NCBI GenBank assembly: GCA_007133255.1
Contig: SLMY01000231.1
Coordinates: forward strand, 1 to 5,541
Source: Clostridiales bacterium
GTDB lineage: Bacteria; Bacillota; Clostridia; Saccharofermentanales; UBA5734
Direction: 5' to 3'
DNA length: 5,541 nucleotides
Position numbers and translations under genes: made by a program. The notes beneath the pieces are model-generated. The model did not search any database and was not told the origin of the DNA. It saw nothing but the letters and a program-made list of their open reading frames with translations. This document shows, one piece after another, positions 1 through 5,539 of the stretch. The first letter of the stretch is position 1; each line of letters starts with the position of its first letter.

Positions 1-2
1 AT

Positions 3-269
3 GATATCAAGGTTGATGGTAAACACTCATTTGAAGATAAAATAATGCCAGTTGAAGAGGTCTATGAAAGGTATGGTTCTCGTATCGCGATTATGGGCGG
101 CTTCGATCTTGACTTTATTTGCCGGTCCACACCGGATCAGATCAGGCACCGTGTGCAAAAGATGCTAAGCCAGGTTGGCGATCGCGGCGGTTTCGCGGTT
201 GGCACAGGAAATAGCGTGCCTTATTATGTGCCAGCTGAAAATTATCTTGCCATGATTGATATCCACTAA
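3..269 (+). CDS. URO-D family protein, C-terminal fragment (5' end outside window)
   Basis: The reading frame is open from the left edge to TAA at 267-269, giving 88 residues; an internal ATG at 45 is not the real start. The fragment resembles the C-terminal part of the uroporphyrinogen decarboxylase barrel as found in non-haem family members. Features are an EEVYERYGSRIAIMGGFD stretch (the strand where these proteins place a conserved G-G-F/N-x-D), then CRSTPDQIRHRVQKML, a Gly-rich GGFAVGTGNS segment, and VPAENYLAMID near the end. In this family, GNS..YVPxENYLAM is typical of proteins related to corrinoid-dependent methyltransferases and of uncharacterised sugar-locus members, rather than haem-pathway HemE. 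The catalytic N-terminal half is not visible, so the reaction cannot be assigned. It converges on the GntR gene and its link to the downstream operon is uncertain. Confidence 0.85.
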   Translation, partial: DIKVDGKHSFEDKIMPVEEVYERYGSRIAIMGGFDLDFICRSTPDQIRHRVQKMLSQVGDRGGFAVGTGNSVPYYVPAENYLAMIDIH

Positions 270-385
270 CTGATCTGCCTGTGGCATAAAAAATCATGTC
301 TGGAGATTCGTGAGTTGAGTCATGTGAAATGGCAGTGAATTGTTCAGGCAGCTATATTGCATAATCAGTCATCTGATTGAACAGA
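270..385. other. Convergent intergenic gap without a clear terminator
   Basis: This 116-bp gap lies between the stops of the URO-D-family gene and the GntR gene. I see no GC-rich hairpin with a T-tract on either strand. The strongest local hairpin is ATCTG/CAGAT at 371-375/382-386, a 5-bp stem with no T-tract. Two longer-range complementary pairs exist: 270-277 with 382-389 (8 bp) and 275-281 with 345-351 (7 bp). They overlap each other and may be chance. Confidence 0.4.
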
Positions 386-1138
386 TCAGGTTGCCAACAT
401 GTTGTCCGCTGTTTGAGCTTTTGCAGCATTTGCCGGCTGTTCTGACCATTGACTGACCGTGCTGATACTGGCCTGGATGCTATCAGATAAGATACTGGCC
501 GCCTTATCAGGATGATGCTGTTTCATCGCGTCGGTTAACGCTCTGTGCGAGTCGAGGCTGTAAATCAAACTAATGCTTTGATTCATACGTTGAAGATGAG
601 CTTGAAAAAAATCATCTATGATCTGGAGGGTACGGATAATAAACGGGTTTGCCGACATATCCGCTATCTGATGGTGAAAGGCGATATCGTACTGAGTAAA
701 ATTGTCTGTATCACCTGCGTAGGCTGCTTTTTCCATCTCATAATAGATGTTCTCCAGTGCTTGCGTCTGTTCTTTGCTGCCATTTTCAGCAGCCAGACGG
801 CACCCGAGCACCTCAACCGCTTCTCGATAAGCTAGCAGATCAAGTATATCCTGCCTGGTTATCTGTACATGCCGCAGCAGCGGCAACATTAAATTACCAG
901 GATCAAAACCGCGAACGAAAGTGCCTTCACCATTTATGGTCTCAATCAGACCAATGGCTTCCAGCTTATGCAGCGCCGTACGAATTGAAATGCGACTCAC
1001 TTGAAAAAGCTCACAAAGCTGACCTTCCGGAGGTAATTTCTCGTTTGGCTTAAACTTGCCTGTCAGTATATTTTGTTTCAGCTGATTCAGCACTTCATCA
1101 CTGACTTTAACTTTATTGATTGGTTTAATATCAGCCAT
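386..1138 (-). CDS. GntR family transcriptional regulator, FadR/FCD subfamily
   Basis: The 250-residue protein is of usual length for a FadR-type regulator. Residues about 12-78 form the winged helix-turn-helix: VSDEVLNQLKQNILTGKF, then LPPEGQLCELFQVSRISIRTALHKL, then a wing ending GEGTFVRG. Residues about 99-230 form the all-helical FCD effector domain. D151 and H155 (YDIAFHHQIA) and H198 (DSHRALTDAM) sit where FCD proteins keep metal or carboxylate-effector ligands. I chose ATG at 1138 because AGAGGG lies 6 nt upstream; an in-frame ATG at 1168 would add ten residues but has only a weak AGG site. The gene is divergent from the transketolase operon and shares a repeat-rich region with it. It is therefore the likely local, probably autoregulated, repressor. 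Family knowledge suggests a sugar acid or other carboxylate effector; its identity is not visible here. Confidence 0.93.
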   Translation of the reverse strand: MADIKPINKVKVSDEVLNQLKQNILTGKFKPNEKLPPEGQLCELFQVSRISIRTALHKLEAIGLIETINGEGTFVRGFDPGNLMLPLLRHVQITRQDILDLLAYREAVEVLGCRLAAENGSKEQTQALENIYYEMEKAAYAGDTDNFTQYDIAFHHQIADMSANPFIIRTLQIIDDFFQAHLQRMNQSISLIYSLDSHRALTDAMKQHHPDKAASILSDSIQASISTVSQWSEQPANAAKAQTADNMLAT

Positions 1139-1144
1139 ATCTAT

Positions 1145-1150
1145 CCCTCT
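1145..1150 (-). promoter_or_regulatory. Ribosome binding site that decides the GntR start
   Basis: Read on the - strand this is AGAGGG, 6 nt before ATG at 1138. The alternative ATG at 1168 has only AGG three nucleotides upstream, so the shorter 250-residue protein is preferred. Confidence 0.65.
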
Positions 1151-1191
1151 TTCATAGAATTGATCCATGACCTGTGCTGATTACATAATAA

Positions 1192-1209
1192 AACGCATCA
1201 TGATGTGTT
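1192..1209. promoter_or_regulatory. 18-bp near-perfect palindrome, candidate operator on the GntR side
   Basis: AACGCATCATGATGTGTT pairs at eight of nine positions around its centre; only 1195/1206 mismatch. It lies 54 bp upstream of the chosen GntR start and just upstream of the -35 region of the rightward promoter. A dimeric regulator bound here could repress the GntR gene and influence the operon. Which regulator binds is not shown by the sequence. Confidence 0.5.
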
Positions 1210-1220
1210 CATAATCGCTA

Positions 1221-1250
1221 TTGAATCTTATAGCATCGACAAGCTATAAT
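1221..1250 (+). promoter_or_regulatory. Sigma-70-type promoter for the transketolase operon
   Basis: The -35 is TTGAAT at 1221-1226 (four of six to consensus) and the -10 is a perfect TATAAT at 1245-1250, with an 18-bp spacer. Transcription would begin near 1257, giving a leader of about 79 nt. An inverted repeat TTATAGC (1228-1234) / GCTATAA (1243-1249) covers the spacer and overlaps the -10, as expected of a repressible promoter. A second perfect TATAAT at 1263-1268 lacks a well-spaced -35: TCGACA at 1236-1241 is 21 bp away. Confidence 0.6.
1228..1249. promoter_or_regulatory. Inverted repeat TTATAGC-N8-GCTATAA overlapping the -10 box
   Basis: The two 7-bp arms, 1228-1234 and 1243-1249, are exact reverse complements. 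The right arm includes most of the -10 hexamer of the rightward promoter, so bound protein would block RNA polymerase. It shares its half-site GCTATAA with the tandem repeats immediately downstream. Confidence 0.45.
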
Positions 1251-1276
1251 ACAGCATATACCTATAATATAGCATA
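1244..1276. repeat. Tandem 15-bp direct repeat in the operon control region
   Basis: CTATAATACAGCATA (1244-1258) and CTATAATATAGCATA (1262-1276) match at 14 of 15 positions with an 18-bp period. The second copy contains a perfect odd palindrome, CTATA-A-TATAG (1262-1272). The first copy, with its flanking G, is the same palindrome with one mismatch. They are best read as tandem binding sites for a regulator, most simply the divergent GntR protein. Confidence 0.5.
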
Positions 1277-1285
1277 AAGCTTTAT
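1274..1285. promoter_or_regulatory. Perfect 12-bp palindrome ATAAAGCTTTAT
   Basis: The sequence is an exact palindrome directly abutting the tandem repeats, in the predicted leader of the operon. It may be a further operator element, but AT-rich palindromes of this length also occur by chance. Confidence 0.3.
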
Positions 1286-1335
1286 AAAAGAAAATAAGAC
1301 CGGCCTGCGAGGGCCCATCACAAGGAGGCACATGC

Positions 1336-2187
1336 ATGATAACAAAAGAACAGGCTGATAAGCTTCACGCGTTAGCCTGGACCATACGTTTCAGAGTCAT
1401 AGAAATGATTGGCATAGGTAAAACCGGACATATAGGCGGTTCTTTTTCAGCTGCTGAAATCGTCTCAGTTCTATATGGCCATCAGATGCAGCACGATCCA
1501 CAAGTACCTGACTGTCCAACACGAGACCGGTTTGTTATGAGTAAAGGGCATGCCGCGCTGGCCCAATATGCCGCGCTGGCGGAATTTGGGTATTTTCCGC
1601 TGGATGAGCTTGGTCATCTTAAGGAATTGGGTGCCATGCTGCAGGGGCATCCTGATTTGCGGCGCACCCCCGGGGTTGAGGCCAATACAGGTTCGCTTGG
1701 CCAGGGTCTGTCAATCGCTCAGGGTATGGCCTTGGGTATTCGGCTTGATAAAAGAAAGAACCGGGTCTATTGTCTGGTGGGAGACGGCGAAATCGCTGAA
1801 GGCCAAATATGGGAAGCAGCTATGTCTGCGTCTCATTATAAACTGGACAATCTAACCGTTTTTGTTGATTACAACCGAATTCAAGCCACTGACCATGTCA
1901 TCAAACGACTGAACACTAACCCGATGAACAGCAAATGGGAAGCTTTTGGCTGGCACGTGATTGAAGTAGATGGCCATGACTGCAGCCAGATCTGTCAGGC
2001 TCTTGAAGAAGCGGAAAATCAAAAAGGCAAACCGACCGCGATCCTTGCTCACACCGTAAAAGGTAAAGGAGTGGGTTTTGCTGAGGATACGGCCGCCTTC
2101 CATAATGGCATGATGGATCAGGAACAGTACCAACTGGCACTTGATCTTCTGGCGGAAAAGAAAGGAGCCTTTCAATGCAAAATTTAA
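1336..2187 (+). CDS. Transketolase, N-terminal (thiamine-diphosphate-binding) subunit
   Basis: At 283 residues this is the usual size for the N half of a split transketolase. It supplies the thiamine-diphosphate pyrophosphate/Mg site of an enzyme that moves two-carbon ketol units between ketose donors and aldose acceptors in the cytoplasm. GHIGGS is at 31-36 (H32), SKGHAA at 69-74 (H72), GHPD at 104-107 (H105) and NTGSLGQGLSIAQGMALG at 117-134. The cofactor motif runs from GDGE (149-152) to N180 in VDYNRIQ, with the GDG-to-Asn spacing of the family. FHNG at 255-258 supplies the late active-site histidine. AAGGAGG ends 7 nt before ATG 1336. An ATG at 1332 is out of frame. It overlaps the C-subunit gene by 13 bp, implying coupled translation. 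A housekeeping role is possible, but its partners here are catabolic. Confidence 0.96.
   Translation: MITKEQADKLHALAWTIRFRVIEMIGIGKTGHIGGSFSAAEIVSVLYGHQMQHDPQVPDCPTRDRFVMSKGHAALAQYAALAEFGYFPLDELGHLKELGAMLQGHPDLRRTPGVEANTGSLGQGLSIAQGMALGIRLDKRKNRVYCLVGDGEIAEGQIWEAAMSASHYKLDNLTVFVDYNRIQATDHVIKRLNTNPMNSKWEAFGWHVIEVDGHDCSQICQALEEAENQKGKPTAILAHTVKGKGVGFAEDTAAFHNGMMDQEQYQLALDLLAEKKGAFQCKI
2162..2167 (+). promoter_or_regulatory. Internal ribosome binding site for the C subunit
   Basis: AAGGAG lies inside the 3' end of the N-subunit gene, 7 nt before ATG 2175. It fixes the start of the second gene and the 13-bp overlap. Confidence 0.75.
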
Positions 2188-3113
2188 GTCAGCGCGTTGC
2201 CTATGGCGATATGCTTGTTGAAATGGGTAAAGAAAATGAATCGATTGTAGTCCTGGAAGCTGATCTTGGCAAATCAACGATGAGTATATTTTTCCAGGAA
2301 CAGTTTCCAGACCGTTTTTTTGAAATGGGCATCGCTGAAGCGAATATGATATCGACTGCCGCGGGGTTATCACTAACCGGGAAAATACCCTTTGCCAGTT
2401 CTTTTGCTGTGTTCGCGACCGGGAGGCCTTATGACCAGATCCGCACGAGTGTCTGCATACCGAATCTAAATGTTAAAATATGCGGTTCCAGTGCCGGTCT
2501 TTCAGATTTCGGAGACGGCTCGACTCATCAGAGTGTAGACGATATTACGCTGATGCGAGTCCTGCCGAACATGCATGTTTTCTCTCCGGTTGACGCGATA
2601 GAAACCAGAAAGATCCTGCGGGCAATGCTGGAAATAGAAGGACCTTGCTATATAAGGGTCAATCGAAATGACCTGCCGATATTGACTGAAGACGACCAGG
2701 AGCCTTACCGTCCAGGTGAAGTAAGATTGATAAACAAGCCGGGTGACATTACCTTGATCGCGACAGGCGTGATGGTTTCAAAAGGGCTTGAAGCAGCTGA
2801 AAAGCTCGCGGCTGAGGGCATCTCACTGGGAGTTTACAATTTGAGCACGATCAAACCGATTAACAAGAAAAGTCTGCTTGAAGCGCTTGCGGGGAGTAAA
2901 GCCCTCATCACCGCTGAGGAACATAGCGTTATAGGCGGCATGGGAAGCGCCATACTCGAAACTCTTTCTGGTGATTTAAATATACCTGTCAGTATGATTG
3001 GGATCAACGATCAGTTTGGTACATCAGGCCAAAACTATGACGAGCTGCTGAACTATTACGGCCTGACAGCATCTGCCATAGCAGAAGCGGCAAGAAAGCT
3101 TGCAGCTAAGTAA
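2175..3113 (+). CDS. Transketolase, C-terminal (pyrimidine-binding) subunit
   Basis: The 312-residue protein carries the pyrimidine domain (about 5-170) and the transketolase C-terminal domain (about 185-305). The catalytic glutamate that activates thiamine diphosphate is E55 in MGIAEANM. H118 in DGSTHQ corresponds to the substrate-binding histidine of full-length transketolases. R164 (IRVNRNDL) aligns with the phosphate-contacting arginine. The C-terminal domain ends with the usual EEHSVIGGMGSA (248-259) and FGTSGQ (281-286). By eye, the loop GSSAGLSDFGDGSTHQ (104-119) departs from the common GSHAG...GEDG.THQ pattern. In particular, S106 stands where the family usually has a histidine contacting substrate phosphate. 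Together with the N subunit it should form an active heterotetramer. The donor substrate cannot be read from sequence alone. Confidence 0.96.
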   Translation: MQNLSQRVAYGDMLVEMGKENESIVVLEADLGKSTMSIFFQEQFPDRFFEMGIAEANMISTAAGLSLTGKIPFASSFAVFATGRPYDQIRTSVCIPNLNVKICGSSAGLSDFGDGSTHQSVDDITLMRVLPNMHVFSPVDAIETRKILRAMLEIEGPCYIRVNRNDLPILTEDDQEPYRPGEVRLINKPGDITLIATGVMVSKGLEAAEKLAAEGISLGVYNLSTIKPINKKSLLEALAGSKALITAEEHSVIGGMGSAILETLSGDLNIPVSMIGINDQFGTSGQNYDELLNYYGLTASAIAEAARKLAAK

Positions 3114-3134
3114 GAACAGATGATCTGGTTAACT

Positions 3135-3150
3135 GTTTATTTAGATAAAC
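3135..3150. promoter_or_regulatory. 16-bp near-perfect palindrome between transketolase and reductase genes
   Basis: GTTTATTTAGATAAAC pairs at seven of eight positions (3141/3144 is T-G). It lies in the 113-bp gap 3114-3226, the only sizeable break in the operon. No T-tract follows, so it is more likely a protein site or weak hairpin than a terminator. No convincing promoter is visible in the gap. Confidence 0.35.
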
Positions 3151-3187
3151 TTACTCATAAAAAATGAATCAGAATTAATCCGCAATG

Positions 3188-3202
3188 CATGACTTTGTCA
3201 TG
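3188..3202 (+). promoter_or_regulatory. Small hairpin upstream of the reductase ribosome binding site
   Basis: CATGAC-TTT-GTCATG is a perfect 6-bp inverted repeat with a 3-nt loop, ending 10 nt before the AGGAGGT site at 3213-3219. It could modulate or protect the message at an intra-operon junction, or be a DNA-binding site. Confidence 0.35.
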
Positions 3203-3226
3203 ACAATGATATAGGAGGTACACGAA

Positions 3227-4123
3227 ATGAAAAAAATAGGATTCATCGGTTTAGGCATCATGGGAATGCCAATGGCTAAGAACTTACTGAAAGCAAATTA
3301 TGAGATCATTGCTTATGATATTGTTACAGAAGCGTTAAAGAAAATAGAAGCTGAAGGGGCCACAAAAGCTGCTTCAATATCTGAAGTGGCTAAAGCCGCT
3401 GATACGATTATCACCATGCTGCCAAACTCACCCCAGGTAGAAGAAGTTGTCCTTGGTGAAGGTGGCGTAGCGGAAAACGCGAAACCAGGCACACTGGTGA
3501 TCGATATGAGCTCAATCGCGCCTCTCGCTTCACAAAAAGTAGCTTCTGAACTGAAGTTAAAAGGCATTCGTATGATAGACGCGCCCGTTAGCGGTGGTGA
3601 ACCCAAAGCGATTGACGGTACGTTATCAATCATGTGCGGCGGTGAATCTGAAGATTTCACTGAAGCTAAACCGATCCTTGACTGTCTGGGTGCATCTGCT
3701 GTTCTGGTTGGTAAAAATGGTGCTGGCAATACAACAAAGCTGGCAAATCAGGTGATCGTCGCGGCTAATATAGCGGCTGTCGCAGAAGCCTTCGCGCTGG
3801 CTAAAAAGGCGGGCGTTGATCCACAGCTAGTTTTTGACGCGATTAAAGGCGGGCTGGCCGGCAGCACAGTCATGAATGCCAAAGCGCCCATGATGCTGGA
3901 AGGTAATACAAAACCCGGATTTAAAATAGATCTTCATATCAAAGATCTGAATAATGTCATGGAAACAGGTCAAGCAGTAGAATCACCTCTGCCGCTGACT
4001 GAGCAGACCCTTGCTATGATGAAAAAACTGCATCATCAGGGCGAAGGCCAAAGCGATCACTCAGCACTCGCGCTTTACTATGAAGAACTGGCCGGTATAA
4101 AAATCAGACCTGGAGGCAACTGA
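3227..4123 (+). CDS. garR: 2-hydroxy-3-oxopropionate (tartronate semialdehyde) reductase, GarR-like
   Basis: The 298-residue protein belongs to the 3-hydroxyisobutyrate dehydrogenase family and closely resembles E. coli GarR/GlxR along its length. It would reduce tartronate semialdehyde to D-glycerate in the cytoplasm. The Rossmann motif GLGIMG is at 8-13. D31 after the second strand favours NADH. MLPNSPQVEEV and IDMSSIAP are the typical cofactor loops. The substrate loop DAPVSGGEPKAIDGT starts at D118 and contains S122-G123-G124. The catalytic lysine is K171 in GNTTKLANQ with N175 beside it, and K239-D240 lies in DLHIKDL. GGLAGSTV (208-215) and DHSALALYYE near the end are GarR-like. AGGAGGT lies 7 nt before the ATG. 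Relatives of this fold reduce other semialdehydes, such as sulfolactaldehyde or succinate semialdehyde, so specificity is probable rather than proven. Confidence 0.9.
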   Translation: MKKIGFIGLGIMGMPMAKNLLKANYEIIAYDIVTEALKKIEAEGATKAASISEVAKAADTIITMLPNSPQVEEVVLGEGGVAENAKPGTLVIDMSSIAPLASQKVASELKLKGIRMIDAPVSGGEPKAIDGTLSIMCGGESEDFTEAKPILDCLGASAVLVGKNGAGNTTKLANQVIVAANIAAVAEAFALAKKAGVDPQLVFDAIKGGLAGSTVMNAKAPMMLEGNTKPGFKIDLHIKDLNNVMETGQAVESPLPLTEQTLAMMKKLHHQGEGQSDHSALALYYEELAGIKIRPGGN

Positions 4124-4124
4124 T

Positions 4125-4928
4125 ATGACAATAGGTGCGAATCTGGAACAGCTGTTTTCGCTAGAGGGAAAAGTGATCCTTTTAACAGGCGCGACAGGCG
4201 GTATCGGCAGTGTCCTGGCTAAGGGCCTGGCAAGTACCGGCGCGACCATGGTTCTAGCGGACCTTGAGCAGTCAGCGCTTGATCAACTCTGTCTTGAACT
4301 GGATGGCAGCGGACACTCAGGTTATGAGCTGGATATCAGTCAGGTTTCCAGGCTGGAGGATTTTGCCGGTTCGATCGCGGAAAAACACGGAAAAATTGAT
4401 GTCCTAATTAATTGTGCCGGTATAAATAAGCGTGAAGGCCTGCTTGATGTTGAAGAAAAAACCTATGACAAAATCATGGACGTGAATTTGAAAGGTCTGT
4501 TTTTTCTTTCTCAGGCCGTGGTTCGCAAAAGTATGATCAGGACGGGAGGCAAAATCATCAACCTGGCCTCCTTCACCTCAACATCAACGCTGGGCGGTGT
4601 GTCGGTCTATGGCGCAACCAAAAGCGGTGTTGCCGCACTGACCCGTTCAATGGCGATTGAGTGGGCTAAATATAATATACAGGCGAACGCCATCGCGCCC
4701 GGTCATATCCTGACCGCTCTAACTCAAGTTACCTGGGATCACAAGGAACGGGCCGCCTATCTGCGCGAGCGGATCGCCGCGGAACGCCCGGGGCTTCCTG
4801 AAGAGCTTGTCAGCCTGACTATTCTCCTGGCGTCAAACTCATCTGACTATATCACCGGCGCTCTGATCAATGTTGACGGCGGCGCTTTGGCCGGCGGAAA
4901 ACCCTGGCCTTTTGACACTCAGTATTAA
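4125..4928 (+). CDS. SDR family NAD-dependent oxidoreductase (sugar-acid dehydrogenase type)
   Basis: This is a classical short-chain dehydrogenase of 267 residues. TGATGGIG (21-28) binds the cofactor, and D46 at the end of the second strand favours NAD over NADP. D70 contacts adenine. NCAG (96-99) replaces the more common NNAG. The catalytic tetrad is N121, S149, Y162 and K166. APGHILTAL (191-199) follows, then INVDGG (248-253). The overall pattern, especially the IDVLINCAGIN and YGATKSGVAALTRSMAIEWAKYNI stretches, resembles gluconate 5-dehydrogenase (IdnO/Ga5DH) and KduD-like enzymes. These interconvert a hydroxyl and a ketone on sugar acids, but the substrate is not determinable here. The 14 residues after VDGG (ALAGGKPWPFDTQY) form a distinct tail. 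The start is 1 nt after the reductase stop, with GGAGG at 4112-4116, so the pair is almost certainly co-transcribed and translationally linked. Confidence 0.93.
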   Translation: MTIGANLEQLFSLEGKVILLTGATGGIGSVLAKGLASTGATMVLADLEQSALDQLCLELDGSGHSGYELDISQVSRLEDFAGSIAEKHGKIDVLINCAGINKREGLLDVEEKTYDKIMDVNLKGLFFLSQAVVRKSMIRTGGKIINLASFTSTSTLGGVSVYGATKSGVAALTRSMAIEWAKYNIQANAIAPGHILTALTQVTWDHKERAAYLRERIAAERPGLPEELVSLTILLASNSSDYITGALINVDGGALAGGKPWPFDTQY

Positions 4929-5027
4929 CGGGGTTTTCATTTTGGCTTTGGCAGCTTTGGAATAAGATATACATGAGTACTTCATTAACAACAAGACAGA
5001 TTAGAAAAAATTATCAGCTAATTTAAA

Positions 5028-5077
5028 AAACAAATCGAAACCTCAGTTAATCAGTTGACTGAGGTTTCGGTTTGTTT
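5028..5077. terminator. Bidirectional rho-independent terminator, 23-bp stem
   Basis: Arms 5028-5050 and 5055-5077 pair over 23 bp around a TCAG loop, with two T-G pairs (5035/5070 and 5048/5057) and a perfect 12-bp core, CGAAACCTCAGT/ACTGAGGTTTCG. On the + strand a T-rich tract follows (5075-5085). On the - strand the end of the stem reads into TTTTTT (complement of 5025-5030). It lies between convergent stops at 4928 and 5120 and can serve both the operon and the AraC gene. Confidence 0.9.
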
Positions 5078-5119
5078 ATATTTTTATAATTGATTTACTT
5101 TGAGATCTGATTCATCTGC

Positions 5120-5539
5120 CTAAACATGGCCGGCTGTTGACTCATAAGCTGTCTGATAATGCTTCCTTCGATACACGCTGGGTGAAACTCCAACTTTCTG
5201 TCTAAAAAGAGTTGAAAAATAGTGTTGATCAGCAAACAGAAAATGATCAGCTATTGCTTTTACGGGTAAGTTTGTTTCCTCAAGCAGCTGACAGGCGGCA
5301 TTGAGTCGTATTTCAAGCAAAAACGCATACGGTGTCATACGGAATACTTTTTTAAAGCAGCTAATCGTATAAGCTTTCGATCGATATATATGATCAGCCA
5401 TGTCCTGAAGCTGAACAGCACGATCAATGTTTTGCAAAACAAAATCACGAATTTCGTAAGCTTCCAGATGATGCGGGTTAATCTTGCGAATGTGGTGGCT
5501 GGCGATTTCTTGTATGATTTGCAGAAAAATGCCAGCACA
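5120..5539 (-). CDS. AraC family transcriptional regulator, C-terminal DNA-binding part (5' end outside window)
   Basis: The frame is open from the right edge to TAG at 5120-5122, giving 139 residues. The only in-frame start candidate nearby is a TTG at 5437 that would cut into the domain, so the true start lies beyond the window. The last roughly 105 residues form the double helix-turn-helix of AraC/XylS proteins. The first unit is LQDMADHIYRSKAYTISCFKKVFRMTPYAFLLEIRLNAA. The second is LPVKAIADHFLFADQHYFSTLFRQKVGVSPSVYRRKH, with the family's F-D-Q-YF-LF-K-G-SP-YR pattern. The visible N-terminal 30 residues are a linker with several histidines. The sensing domain is missing, so ligand and targets are unknown. 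It converges on the catabolic operon and shares its terminator, and may or may not regulate it. Confidence 0.92.
   Translation of the reverse strand, partial: CAGIFLQIIQEIASHHIRKINPHHLEAYEIRDFVLQNIDRAVQLQDMADHIYRSKAYTISCFKKVFRMTPYAFLLEIRLNAACQLLEETNLPVKAIADHFLFADQHYFSTLFRQKVGVSPSVYRRKHYQTAYESTAGHV

Noticed and set aside
270..389. Nested complementary segments 270-277/382-389 and 275-281/345-351, possibly an attenuator-like fold
   Set aside because: The arms are short, 60-100 nt apart, mutually overlapping, located after stop codons and followed by no T-tract; chance is the simpler explanation.
545..1053. Two overlapping + strand open frames (545-835 and 757-1053) opposite the GntR gene
   Set aside because: They lie antisense to a strongly supported FCD regulator, lack good ribosome binding sites and show no recognisable domain.
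1302..1316. GGCC-rich stretch before the transketolase start as a leader hairpin
   Set aside because: Only a 4-bp self-complementary GGCC repeat supports it, too little to call a structure or riboswitch.
1852..2373. - strand open frame of 173 codons crossing the two transketolase genes
   Set aside because: It is fully antisense to two conserved enzymes. The translation is rich in Phe, Gln and Ser without domain features, typical of a shadow frame.
3313..3729. - strand open frame of 138 codons opposite the reductase gene
   Set aside because: It is a shadow of the GarR-like coding sequence with low-complexity Ser/Ala/Pro composition and no supported start.
4945..4960. Direct repeat of GCTTTGG after the SDR stop
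   Set aside because: Seven bases repeated once nine bases apart is not significant in a low-complexity T/G stretch.
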